12,082 bases of DNA from Sulfurovum sp. (GCA_016744875.1 JADGDL010000031.1:1-12082); one strand, 5' to 3'; shown: positions 1 through 7,316, counted from the stretch's first letter. Numbers and translations: made by a program. The notes: generated by a model not told the origin, from the letters alone.

Positions 1-348
1 ATTATACTCACTGGGGTTATGTGAACCTGTTATCATGATAGATGCATTAGTAGTTATACTGTCGAAGTCGATGTAGTTACTGAAGTAGTTTACAGGAGTT
101 GCGACCATACCCATGTCCAAGACTTTACAGCCTGCTGCATTGAGTCCTGAAGTAAGATAGTCTCTTAATATTGGAGAGTGTGAACGTGCATCATACCCGA
201 TGGAAACAACTTTGTTGCCACCTACCTTTTGACCAAGATAATACCCTATGAGTTTTACAGATGTCTCATGGAGTTCATTTTCATAAATACCACGTATATC
301 ATATTCTCTAAATATACTTTTCTCTATGCTCTTTGTCTGATTCGTCAT
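1..348 (-). CDS. Phosphomannomutase/phosphoglucomutase, N-terminal part (cut by window edge)
   Basis: This is the first 116 residues of an alpha-D-phosphohexomutase, which interconverts hexose 6-phosphate and 1-phosphate (mannose and/or glucose) for sugar nucleotide and surface polysaccharide synthesis in the cytoplasm. The start of domain 1 shows FREYDIRG at residues 13-20, a GYDAR segment near 56-60, and the phosphoserine active-site loop TGSHNP near residues 108-113, just before the window edge. The ATG at 348 is preceded by an AGGGAAG ribosome binding site and a TATAAT box, and the FREYDIRG motif lies at the usual distance from the start, so the start is secure. The rest of domain 1, the metal-binding loop and domains 2-4 lie outside the window. 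The family also includes phosphoglucosamine mutases, but FREYDIRG fits PMM/PGM (AlgC/ManB-like) better. Sugar specificity cannot be read from this part. Confidence 0.93.
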   Translation of the reverse strand, partial: MTNQTKSIEKSIFREYDIRGIYENELHETSVKLIGYYLGQKVGGNKVVSIGYDARSHSPILRDYLTSGLNAAGCKVLDMGMVATPVNYFSNYIDFDSITTNASIMITGSHNPSEYN

Positions 349-384
349 CTTCTTCCCTATATTACATTGATTAAAATAACTATA

Positions 385-390
385 ATTATA
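385..390 (-). promoter_or_regulatory. Probable -10 box of the phosphohexomutase gene
   Basis: The minus strand reads TATAAT here, inside the 67-base gap between ccoS and the mutase gene, about 36 bases before the mutase ATG. No good -35 hexamer is seen at 17 bases, which is common in Campylobacterota sigma-70 promoters. It suggests the mutase has its own promoter and is not only read from ccoI-ccoS. Confidence 0.5.
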
Positions 391-415
391 TCAGATATCA
401 ATAAAAATTAAGTTT

Positions 416-667
416 TCAATCAGCAGGTCTATAGTTTCTTTCTTTCTCCAGTCTTTCCTGTTTCATTTTCTCTTTATAGGCCTTTTTCTTCGCTTGCATC
501 ATGGCTGCATCTTGCAGATCTTCTTCATTGTCATGGCGTACAGCATCTGTAAATTTGTTATGATCATCAAACTGACCAGTTTTTACAGCCCAGATCAAAG
601 CCATTAATCCGATGGCCCCTAAGAGTGTTGAAATACCTATCATTAATATTACGATACCTTCAGACAT
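416..667 (-). CDS. ccoS: cbb3-type cytochrome oxidase assembly protein CcoS
   Basis: An 83-residue single-span membrane protein of the CcoS/FixS family, needed for maturation of cbb3-type cytochrome c oxidase, probably with CcoI at the cofactor (copper or haem) insertion stage. Residues 5-27 form the membrane span. It is followed by the family signature W26-A-V-K-x-GQFDD (ending at residue 35) on the cytoplasmic side. The tail from about residue 45 is highly charged (EED, then many K, E and R) and somewhat longer than in short proteobacterial CcoS proteins. The ATG lies 3 bases after the ccoI stop codon, and the AAGGA of its ribosome binding site lies within the last ccoI codons, so the two are probably translationally coupled. 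The stop is TGA at 418-416. The genes for the oxidase subunits are not in the window. Confidence 0.93.
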   Translation of the reverse strand: MSEGIVILMIGISTLLGAIGLMALIWAVKTGQFDDHNKFTDAVRHDNEEDLQDAAMMQAKKKAYKEKMKQERLEKERNYRPAD

Positions 668-670
668 AAG

Positions 671-3103
671 TCATTCCTTGTTTTTAAATTTTAAACGTTT
701 GATACGTAGAGAGTTACCAACTACTACCAATGAACTCAAGCTCATGGAAAGTGCAGCCACAAGAGGAGTGACAAACCCCATGACAGCAAGTGGAACAGCT
801 ACAACATTATACAATAAAGAGAAGCCCAAGTTCTCTTTAACAGCACTATAGGTTCTCTGTGAGAGTTTATAGGACTCATAGATACTTGCGGGTTTTTCAT
901 CCAAAAGTACCACATCACTCACCGAGATAGCGATATCTGCACCATTTCCCATGGCGATGGCGATGTCTGAAGATGCCAGAGCAACTGTATCATTGATACC
1001 ATCACCTGCCATGACAACAACATGCCCTTCTTTATGATATTGATCTATGATCGCAGCTTTGTCCCCTGGTAGTAGTTTAGCATGGACTTCACTGATACCC
1101 ACTTGACTTGCAACTTTTTGGGCACTTTGTTCATGGTCTCCTGTCAACATAACAACTTTGACACCTAAATTTTGTATGTTTTGTATGGCTTCTTTAGCAC
1201 CTTTTCGTATGGTGTCTGTCAGTTCAAAATGTGCTACCAGTATGTTGTCTACTGCAAAAAAGAAAAGGGTGTTTTCTGTATTTGCACTCACACTTATATT
1301 TGAGGCTTGAAGCAGCTTCGCATTTCCGCCTATAAGATTTTGGCCCTTGTGAGTGGCATGTAAACCTTTGGCTTCAATACTTCTTATGTTCGTAAGTGTT
1401 AGATCTTTGATATTTTCATAGTTTGCGTCTAAATACGCCACAAGGCCTTTTGAAATAGGGTGGTTTGATGTATTTACAAGTGCGTAGAGGAGGGAAGGAT
1501 CAAAGTTTTCTCTTATGTCAGCCTTGACAACGGAGGGTTGACCTTCTGTAATCGTTCCCGTTTTGTCTAAAGCAAGGATGTCAGACTTTGCCATGGTTTC
1601 AAGGAGTGCAGCCTCTTTAAATAATATACCTCTTTTCGCAGCGATAGAGATACCCACAAGTGTTGCCATAGGTGTTGCCAGCCCCAAAGCACATGGACAG
1701 GCAATAACAATGACAGAGATTCCCACAATGAGTGCCTGTTCAAAACTTTCTACCCAAAAGTACCACCCTATGAAAGTAAGCAAAGCAATGATCAGGATGA
1801 TCGTAGAGAAATACCCTGAAATGGTATTTGCAAGTTGTTCCAGACGAGGTTTTTTGGTTAAAGAATCTTCAAGTAGATTTACAATGGAAGTGAGCATAGA
1901 GTTTGAAACATCTTTGGTAGCACTATAGCGTATAACAGAGTCAAGACAAAGTGATCCACTCAGTATATTGTCTTGCTTTTTTTTGTAAACAGGCTCATTT
2001 TCTCCGGTAAGTGAAGACTCATCAAAAGAGCCTTCTCCCCATGTGATCTCACCGTCAATGACTACTTTTTCACCGGGTTTGAGTTCTATCTCATCCCCAA
2101 CCATGATATTCTCTATACTTACTAAAGACTTTACTCCCTCTTTTACTGTGGTCACTTCTGTAGGTGTACTTCCCATAAGACCATCTAAAGTATCAACAGC
2201 ATGTTTTTTACTCAGTACTTCAAGATACTTTCCAACGAGCACAAATGTGATGATCATCACTACGGAGTCAAAGTAGACCTCACCTCTTTGTGTGATCATC
2301 GCATAAATGGAGTAAATATAGGCAGAAAGAGCACCTGAGGCGACAAGTGTATCCATATTGACAATATGGTTTTTATATCCGTAATAGGCACCTTTGAAAA
2401 AGATCCAACCGGAGTAGAAAAGTACAGGAGTGGCTAAAACAAATTCTGCAACGTTAAGGATGTCTTTAAATGATTGCTGTATCCCCGAAAAGTATCCGGC
2501 ATAGTGTGCAACAGCCAACCACATGATATTCATAGAACCAAATACCGCTACGAGTATACGAGTATAGTATGTCTTGCGTGTTTTTATGGCACGTTCTTCT
2601 TGAAGTTTTGGGTCATAAGGGTAGGCATTGTATCCAATAGAACGGATGGTTTCTATGATTTGAGAGAGTTTAAGTACAGTTGGATCCCAAATGATCTTGG
2701 CTTTGTTATTGCTGTAGTTGATACTTGCTTCCATTATACCATCGGTCTTGTGTAAAACTTTTTCATTGAGCCAAACACAGGCAGAACAATGAATGCCTTC
2801 GATGATCAGGCTGATCTCATACAATCCATCTTCATCTATTCGAATGTATTTATTTTTGAACCCTTCGAGATCAAATTTTTCAAGATCATCACTAGATTGT
2901 GAAGCTGGTTGAAGGGTAGTGTCTCCCAACTTATCATAAAAACTGTCTAAACCCTCGGCATTAAGAAGATGATAGACACCTTGACATCCTTTACAGCAGA
3001 ATGAGAGTGTTTTATCATGCTCTTTTTCTGTGATCATGATCTCTTCAGAAAAGGTAAGATTACAGTGTGTACATGCTATTTGAGCCAAGACATATCCTCT
3101 CAT
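671..3103 (-). CDS. ccoI: CcoI, P1B-type copper-transporting ATPase for cbb3 oxidase assembly
   Basis: An 810-residue heavy-metal P-type ATPase of the CcoI/FixI type, which moves copper across the cytoplasmic membrane for assembly of the cbb3 oxidase. Order of parts: an N-terminal cysteine-rich segment (C11xxC14, C36C37xxC40) typical of FixI; a heavy-metal-associated domain with CSAC at 106-109; membrane spans; the actuator TGE at 366-368; the metal-site motif C469-P-C471 followed by ALGLATP; the phosphorylation motif DKTGT at 513-517; an NHP histidine motif at 547-549; and the hinge GDGIND at 700-705. The N-terminal CxxC block and the adjacent ccoS favour CcoI over CopA. The ATG at 3103 has no clear ribosome binding site. 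A TTG at 3088 (Leu6) follows AGAGGA at good spacing and may be the true start; either start keeps all cysteines. Stop TGA lies at 673-671. An operator-like palindrome lies just upstream. Confidence 0.95.
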   Translation of the reverse strand: MRGYVLAQIACTHCNLTFSEEIMITEKEHDKTLSFCCKGCQGVYHLLNAEGLDSFYDKLGDTTLQPASQSSDDLEKFDLEGFKNKYIRIDEDGLYEISLIIEGIHCSACVWLNEKVLHKTDGIMEASINYSNNKAKIIWDPTVLKLSQIIETIRSIGYNAYPYDPKLQEERAIKTRKTYYTRILVAVFGSMNIMWLAVAHYAGYFSGIQQSFKDILNVAEFVLATPVLFYSGWIFFKGAYYGYKNHIVNMDTLVASGALSAYIYSIYAMITQRGEVYFDSVVMIITFVLVGKYLEVLSKKHAVDTLDGLMGSTPTEVTTVKEGVKSLVSIENIMVGDEIELKPGEKVVIDGEITWGEGSFDESSLTGENEPVYKKKQDNILSGSLCLDSVIRYSATKDVSNSMLTSIVNLLEDSLTKKPRLEQLANTISGYFSTIILIIALLTFIGWYFWVESFEQALIVGISVIVIACPCALGLATPMATLVGISIAAKRGILFKEAALLETMAKSDILALDKTGTITEGQPSVVKADIRENFDPSLLYALVNTSNHPISKGLVAYLDANYENIKDLTLTNIRSIEAKGLHATHKGQNLIGGNAKLLQASNISVSANTENTLFFFAVDNILVAHFELTDTIRKGAKEAIQNIQNLGVKVVMLTGDHEQSAQKVASQVGISEVHAKLLPGDKAAIIDQYHKEGHVVVMAGDGINDTVALASSDIAIAMGNGADIAISVSDVVLLDEKPASIYESYKLSQRTYSAVKENLGFSLLYNVVAVPLAVMGFVTPLVAALSMSLSSLVVVGNSLRIKRLKFKNKE

Positions 3104-3109
3104 ACAAAA

Positions 3110-3134
3110 TTATTCTGAGTTTATTTCAGAATAA
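3110..3134. promoter_or_regulatory. Perfect palindrome upstream of ccoI (operator candidate)
   Basis: TTATTCTGA at 3110-3118 and its exact reverse complement TCAGAATAA at 3126-3134 are separated by 7 bases. The 25-bp element ends 6 bases before the ccoI ATG and lies downstream of a possible ccoI -10 box (TATAAC, minus strand, near 3153-3148). This is where a repressor site would be expected. I cannot assign it to a known regulator. In RNA it could also form a small hairpin in the ccoI leader. Confidence 0.5.
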
Positions 3135-3156
3135 CAGATGATGTTTAGTTATAGGG

Positions 3157-3180
3157 ATTTTATCCAAATATGGGTAAAAT
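3157..3180. repeat. Imperfect inverted repeat before the small membrane protein gene
   Basis: ATTTTATCC (3157-3165) and GGGTAAAAT (3172-3180) pair over 9 positions with one T-G wobble and a 6-base loop (AAATAT). The right arm ends 6 bases before the ATG at 3187 and includes TAAAAT, which could be a -10 box for the plus strand only if the mRNA is nearly leaderless. There is no run of T after it, so it does not look like a terminator. Confidence 0.4.
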
Positions 3181-3186
3181 TCACCT

Positions 3187-3576
3187 ATGGAAAATGCATT
3201 ACTTTTTACGCTCATACTACTTTTAGCAGAACTTTTTGAAGCGGCTTTGCAGCGTTCAGATACACTTTTGGGTGTTGTGGAAAAGTTGTATGCCTATTAT
3301 GCAAAAAATATTTTTTTGTTCTTTTTGATCCAACCGGGATTTTATATTATTCTCTTTGTTGTGTTATATACAGGTGTACTAAACGTAAGTATGATCTTTA
3401 TCTTAGCTATTAAAATATTTGATATGTTCTACAAAATAGAGTTGATCAAAAAGGTATTTATAGAACGTAAGGTTTCTGCAGAGATAGCCCAGATGTTAGA
3501 ATGGAAAATACCACCACTTTTTTTCCTTATGGGTGCATGGATGTATCCGCCATTACTTTATTATGCCTTGTCATGA
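3187..3576 (+). CDS. Small multi-span membrane protein, function unknown
   Basis: A 129-residue hydrophobic protein that I do not recognise as a named family. It has a hydrophobic N-terminus (about residues 3-20, containing LLLAELFEAALQ), two strong spans near 42-62 and 64-82, and a C-terminal span near 108-127 with PPLFFLMGAWMYPPLLYY. The loop between the second and third strong spans is basic (KIELIKKVFIERK), which suggests it faces the cytoplasm. There are no cysteines or obvious catalytic residues. It is divergent from ccoI across 83 bases and is followed after 10 bases by the -35 box of the rho promoter, so it is probably a single-gene unit. No strong ribosome binding site precedes the ATG (CACCT is the nearest sequence), which lowers certainty in the exact start. 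Length, codon use and clean hydrophobic pattern support a real gene. Confidence 0.75.
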   Translation: MENALLFTLILLLAELFEAALQRSDTLLGVVEKLYAYYAKNIFLFFLIQPGFYIILFVVLYTGVLNVSMIFILAIKIFDMFYKIELIKKVFIERKVSAEIAQMLEWKIPPLFFLMGAWMYPPLLYYALS

Positions 3577-3586
3577 TATCTCAACA

Positions 3587-3615
3587 TTGACTTTTAATTT
3601 AAATAAGATTATAAT
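3587..3615 (+). promoter_or_regulatory. Near-consensus sigma-70 promoter of rho-murI
   Basis: TTGACT at 3587-3592 and TATAAT at 3610-3615 are spaced by exactly 17 bases. This is the best promoter in the window. Transcription would start near 3622 and give a leader of about 70 bases before rho. The leader contains an inverted repeat, ACATTAA (3627-3633) and TTAATGT (3646-3652). Confidence 0.75.
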
Positions 3616-3692
3616 GCCACTACTACACATTAACACACTAGATAATTAATGTAATAATCTTCAGAAAATCATACCCAAAAACAAGAGGACCT

Positions 3693-5015
3693 ATGAGCGA
3701 TAACAAAAAATCTTCTAATGGAAATAATTCCAATAGAAACAAAAGAACCCATGTACCTGTACAAGGTCATAAAATAGAAGACCTTCAACAACTTCCCCTT
3801 ACACAACTTGTCGTTATAGCAGAAGAAGTAAAAGTAGAAAATCCAAATGAATTTCAAAGAAAAGATCTTATTTTTGAGATATTGAAGTCTCAAGTCTCTC
3901 AAGGAGGATTTATTCTCTTTACAGGTATTTTGGAGATCTTACCGGATGGTTACGGTTTTTTACGCTCTGAAGACGGGAACTTTGCTAACTCAAGTAATGA
4001 CACGTATGTAAGTGGTACACAGATCAAACGTTTTGCACTAAGAAATGGTGATATCGTCACAGGTCAGGTACGTGCACCCAAAGAACAAGAGAAGTACAAT
4101 GCACTTTTAAAAATAGAAGCCATTAACTACTTGGCACCGGAAAAGTCTAAGCAAAGACCACTTTTTGACAATCTTACACCTCTTTATGCTATGGAACAGC
4201 TCAAACTTGAGTATAACCCTATGAAAATGACAGGACGTGTACTTGATCTCTTTACCCCTATTGGTAAAGGACAAAGAGCCTTGGTCGTTGCACCCCCACG
4301 TACTGGTAAAACGGAACTTCTTAAAGAACTTGCACATGGGATCACACATAACAATCCTGATGCATCTTTGATGGTACTCCTTGTAGATGAGAGACCAGAA
4401 GAGGTAACTGACATGCAGCGTTCAGTGAAAGGTGAGGTGTATGCTTCCACATTTGACCTTCCTGCCCAAAATCATGTACGTACAGCAGAAATGGTGATAG
4501 AAAAAGCAAAAAGACGTGTAGAGATGGGATTGGATGTTATTATCTTGCTGGATTCTATCACGAGACTGGCACGTGCTTACAATACCTGTACACCTAGCTC
4601 AGGAAAAGTACTTTCTGGTGGTGTGGATGCCAACGCTTTACATAAACCAAAACGTTTTTTTGGTGCAGCAAGAAATATTGAACATGGTGGTTCTTTGACT
4701 ATTGTTGCTACAGCACTTATAGAAACAGGGTCACGTATGGATGAAGTGATCTTTGAAGAATTCAAAGGTACAGGAAACTCAGAAGTTATTCTTAGTCGTC
4801 ATGTGTCTGAAAGACGTATCTATCCTGCGATTGATGTGACAAAGTCTGGTACAAGAAAAGAAGAACTTATGGTAGATGCAGAGACACTTCAAAAAGTGTG
4901 GGCACTTAGAAATGCTATGCAGAACATGGAAGAGGTAGAAGGTTTGAAGTTCCTTTTCTCTAAAATGATGAAAACAAAAAGCAATGAAGAATTCCTTAAA
5001 ATGATGAACGAGTAG
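3693..5015 (+). CDS. rho: Transcription termination factor Rho
   Basis: A 440-residue hexameric RNA-dependent ATPase and helicase that ends transcription at Rho-dependent sites. The first 20 residues are a polar N/S/K tail. The Rho_N helical domain spans about 27-68. The cold-shock-like RNA-binding domain spans about 74-146, with GYGFLR at 86-91. The ATPase core shows Walker A APPRTGKT at 200-207, the catalytic glutamate in VDERPEE (E233), Walker B VIILLD at 282-287, the Q-loop region SGKVLSGGVD near 303-312, and the R-loop region EFKGTGNSE near 356-364. Length is normal for the family, which is about 420-440 residues without the large insert of some Actinobacteria. The ATG follows AGAGGA at good spacing. 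murI starts 9 bases after the stop, so the two are very likely co-transcribed from the promoter at 3587-3615. The inverted repeat in the leader may relate to autoregulation, which is known for rho in other bacteria. Confidence 0.98.
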   Translation: MSDNKKSSNGNNSNRNKRTHVPVQGHKIEDLQQLPLTQLVVIAEEVKVENPNEFQRKDLIFEILKSQVSQGGFILFTGILEILPDGYGFLRSEDGNFANSSNDTYVSGTQIKRFALRNGDIVTGQVRAPKEQEKYNALLKIEAINYLAPEKSKQRPLFDNLTPLYAMEQLKLEYNPMKMTGRVLDLFTPIGKGQRALVVAPPRTGKTELLKELAHGITHNNPDASLMVLLVDERPEEVTDMQRSVKGEVYASTFDLPAQNHVRTAEMVIEKAKRRVEMGLDVIILLDSITRLARAYNTCTPSSGKVLSGGVDANALHKPKRFFGAARNIEHGGSLTIVATALIETGSRMDEVIFEEFKGTGNSEVILSRHVSERRIYPAIDVTKSGTRKEELMVDAETLQKVWALRNAMQNMEEVEGLKFLFSKMMKTKSNEEFLKMMNE

Positions 5016-5024
5016 GGTAAACCT

Positions 5025-5810
5025 ATGCGCATTGGTGTTTTTGATTCTGGCGTGGGTGGCTTGACAGTTGTTCAAGCCATGACAAAGGTGATCAAAGGCG
5101 CTGAGATCTTTTATGTAGCGGATACGAAAAATGCTCCCTATGGCGAAAAGACACCTCAGGAAATCTTACAATTTTCCCTAAATATCACCCAATACCTCAT
5201 AGATACACATCAAATAGACGCACTTATCTTGGCGTGTAATACAGCTACCTCTTCAGCTATAAAACATTTACGTGAGCAATACCCTTCACTTATCATCATC
5301 GGTACAGAACCTGGTATCAAGCCAGCTATTGAAAATACCAAAACAGGGAAAGTAGGTGTCCTTGCCACGCCTGCAACACTCAAAGGTGAGAAGTATCAAG
5401 AACTTGCTATGGCATTGTCGAGTGAAAAAAGTGTTGAACTTTTTGAACAGGCATGTCCGGGTTTGGTAGAACAGATAGAAAAGGGTGAGATCCAAAGTAC
5501 ACAGACCAGAAAGCTACTTGAATTATGGTTGGACCCTATGCGTGAAAAAAATGTAGATACTATCGTTCTTGGCTGTACACATTACCCTCTTGTAGGAGAG
5601 TTGATATCAGATGTGATGCAATGTGATGTGACACTTATTCATACAGGTAAGGCAATTGCCAAACATCTTCTTCTTTTAGGTAGTTTAAAAGGACATATTA
5701 ATGAGGGTGAATTACCGATCAGCATTTTTACAACGGGCGATATTGAACACAAAAGCATAGAAAATATTTTGGAAGTCCCCCAAAAAACCCAACAAATAAA
5801 ATTACCATAA
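5025..5810 (+). CDS. murI: Glutamate racemase MurI
   Basis: A 261-residue cofactor-independent glutamate racemase that makes D-glutamate for peptidoglycan in the cytoplasm. The N-terminus reads MRIGVFDSGVGGLTV, with the conserved D7-S8 pair. The two catalytic cysteines are visible: C71 in ACNTATS and C184 in GCTHYPL, with H186 beside the second. The length is normal for the family. The gene follows rho by 9 bases and has AGTAGGG as a ribosome binding site overlapping the rho stop, which indicates one operon. The only unusual point is the C-terminal tail (VPQKTQQIKLP), which is polar and probably disordered. No strong terminator hairpin follows the stop at 5810; only T-rich sequence is seen at about 5829-5854. 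Confidence 0.97.
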   Translation: MRIGVFDSGVGGLTVVQAMTKVIKGAEIFYVADTKNAPYGEKTPQEILQFSLNITQYLIDTHQIDALILACNTATSSAIKHLREQYPSLIIIGTEPGIKPAIENTKTGKVGVLATPATLKGEKYQELAMALSSEKSVELFEQACPGLVEQIEKGEIQSTQTRKLLELWLDPMREKNVDTIVLGCTHYPLVGELISDVMQCDVTLIHTGKAIAKHLLLLGSLKGHINEGELPISIFTTGDIEHKSIENILEVPQKTQQIKLP

Positions 5811-6079
5811 AAGCACGATTATGCATTCGTTTTGATTATTTTTAATTATTTTTTAAAATAGTGATTACTATAAAGTTAAGTATGTTAGAATATTCTCATA
5901 CGGTTATACTGTATTGAAAAAGCCTAGTTTGATTCTAAGTCAAACACGGAAAGTTATGGGATTTATATTTTTTAGATGATATTATAAATTCGCCAGACTA
6001 CCAATAAGATGTATAAGTGTAATTTGTATAAAGTACCTTAGAATCTAATAAAAAGAATGTATAAAAAAGGAGTTATAAA
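5811..6079. other. AT-rich intergenic region between murI and the rhodanese operon
   Basis: These 269 bases have no supported coding sequence. They contain an inverted repeat ATAGT/ACTAT at 5858-5871. They also contain a hairpin-like element with CC (5923-5924), GTTTGA (5927-5932), TCAAAC (5940-5945) and GG (5948-5949), with a 7-base loop and a 2x2 internal loop. A T-rich stretch (5961-5972) precedes TATAAA at 5983-5988, a possible -10 box that would give a leader of about 85 bases before the gene at 6080. I see no tRNA and no match to a riboswitch class I know. Confidence 0.5.
5983..5988 (+). promoter_or_regulatory. Possible -10 box of the rhodanese operon
   Basis: TATAAA preceded by the T-rich tract ATTTATATTTTTTAG fits the Campylobacterota promoter style, which has periodic T-runs in place of a -35 box. 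Other TATAA-like strings lie at about 6011-6060, so the start point is not certain. Confidence 0.3.
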
Positions 6080-6694
6080 ATGAGATTATCTTATGTGACC
6101 GCTCTCGCTGTTAGTACGCTTATAGCCAATGCTAATATTGTTGAGATAACTGAAGGTATGCCTTATGTAGAAGTAAAGGCAGATGGAAAAACATATAAAA
6201 TAGAACGTACGCAAGAGCAGGATGCTTATCTTACCAATACATTTGCTTTGACATCACGACCTTCTCCCCCATTTTTCATTGAGCCATTTGAAGTAACTGA
6301 TGGTGTAGAATCATATGGAGAGTTGGAAGTACTGGATTTTATTTCTAATAATAAAGGTCTTTTTATTGACGCGAGACTAGCAAACTGGTATGCAAAGTCT
6401 GCGATACCATCAGCAGTGAATATACCTTTTAAACTTTTTTTATCTGATACACCGGAGCGTACAAAAATACTGAAAGACTTAGGTGGTGAAGGCAGTGGTG
6501 AAACATGGAACTTTACGAATGCTAAGACCATACTTCTGTATTGTAACGGTGCATGGTGTGGACAGTCCCCTACAGCTATTAATGCATTGATAGAACTTGG
6601 GTATCCGAAATCTAAAATGAAATACTACCGTGGTGGTATGCAAGCATGGCAACTTTTAGGGTTGACAACAATTGTGCCTAAGGAGACAAAATGA
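6080..6694 (+). CDS. Exported rhodanese-like protein 1 (CNGAWC active loop)
   Basis: A 204-residue protein with a signal peptide (about residues 1-18, predicted cleavage after ANA) and a C-terminal rhodanese fold, so it should act in the periplasm. Rhodanese signs are LFIDAR at 94-99, IPSAVNIP at 109-116, the active-site loop YCNGAWCGQSP at 154-164, and YYRGGMQAW at 182-190. C155 sits at the usual sulfur-carrying position. C160 replaces the arginine often found at Cys+5, giving two cysteines in one loop. Residues 20-90 form an extra N-terminal region that aligns with the next protein. The ATG follows AAAGGAG at good spacing. The stop overlaps the next start (ATGA), so translation is coupled. 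A role in carrying sulfane sulfur or in thiol exchange is inferred from the fold and the cysteines; the substrate is unknown. Confidence 0.88.
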   Translation: MRLSYVTALAVSTLIANANIVEITEGMPYVEVKADGKTYKIERTQEQDAYLTNTFALTSRPSPPFFIEPFEVTDGVESYGELEVLDFISNNKGLFIDARLANWYAKSAIPSAVNIPFKLFLSDTPERTKILKDLGGEGSGETWNFTNAKTILLYCNGAWCGQSPTAINALIELGYPKSKMKYYRGGMQAWQLLGLTTIVPKETK

Positions 6695-7305
6695 GAATTT
6701 TAGCATTACTATTAGTATGGGCAGTAGCTGCATCTGCAGGTCAATTTGATAAAGTAAAGATAACACCAGATATCTCTTATATCTATGTGTATCATAAAGG
6801 TAAAGCGGTTAAAGTACACCGAATTCAAGATACAAAGACCAAACTTACGGGAGAATATGCAAAGATTTTTAGACCGGGTAAAGATATCCAGCCTATTAAA
6901 ATGCATAAAGACATCAAAACAATAGCAGAAGTTGAACTTTTAAATTTTATGAAACAAAAAGTCAATAAGAAAAAAGGCCTCTTAGTTGACTTGAGACCTA
7001 AAACAGATTATAAAAAAGAGTCTATCCCTTCAGCAGTTAATATACCGGCATCGGTAAAAGATAATCCTGCAAAGTTAAAAAAGATCATGAAGATCTTTGG
7101 TATAAAAAAACTTGCTGACGGTACTGTAGATACAAGTAAAGCACTTGAAGTTGCTTTTTATTGTAACGGTCTATGGTGTGATAAATCATCAGAGTTTATA
7201 AAGACATTGTTAGATAATGGATATCCGGCAGATAAAATGTTGTACTACCGTGGTGGATTCCAAATGTGGAAGATCCTAGGATTTACAACGATCGTTAACA
7301 AGTAA
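6691..7305 (+). CDS. Exported rhodanese-like protein 2 (CNGLWC active loop)
   Basis: A paralogue of the preceding gene with the same length of 204 residues. It has a signal peptide (about 1-16, cleavage after ASA), a shared N-terminal region (about 20-85, ending in AEVELLNFM), LLVDLRP at 97-103, IPSAVNIP at 112-119, the loop YCNGLWCDKSS at 157-167 with C158 and C163, and YYRGGFQMW at 185-193. It is rich in lysine, unlike its more acidic partner. It overlaps gene 1 by 4 bases and has AAGGAG at 6680-6685. The two genes share base-level blocks around the catalytic loop and around TACTACCGTGGTGG, consistent with tandem duplication followed by divergence. Keeping both cysteines in both copies suggests that each is functional. 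They could pass sulfur between themselves or form a heterodimer; this is inference. Confidence 0.88.
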   Translation: MRILALLLVWAVAASAGQFDKVKITPDISYIYVYHKGKAVKVHRIQDTKTKLTGEYAKIFRPGKDIQPIKMHKDIKTIAEVELLNFMKQKVNKKKGLLVDLRPKTDYKKESIPSAVNIPASVKDNPAKLKKIMKIFGIKKLADGTVDTSKALEVAFYCNGLWCDKSSEFIKTLLDNGYPADKMLYYRGGFQMWKILGFTTIVNK

Positions 7306-7316
7306 GGAGGAATAGA

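Noticed and set aside
229..411. A 60-codon plus-strand open frame opposite the mutase gene
   Set aside because: It is antisense to the well-supported mutase N-terminus, is low in complexity (many I, T and Y), and has no ribosome binding site.
1563..2276. Plus-strand open frames within ccoI
   Set aside because: They are antisense shadows of conserved P-type ATPase sequence and resemble no family.
5905..5950. Riboswitch (cyclic di-GMP type or similar) before the rhodanese operon
   Set aside because: Some short strings look suggestive (AAAGCCTA), but the conserved core and paired elements of the known classes are not there.
6541..6570. Assignment of the rhodaneses to the PQQ-associated CXXCW family
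   Set aside because: The motif here is C-N-G-x-W-C, not C-x-x-C-W, and no PQQ genes are near.
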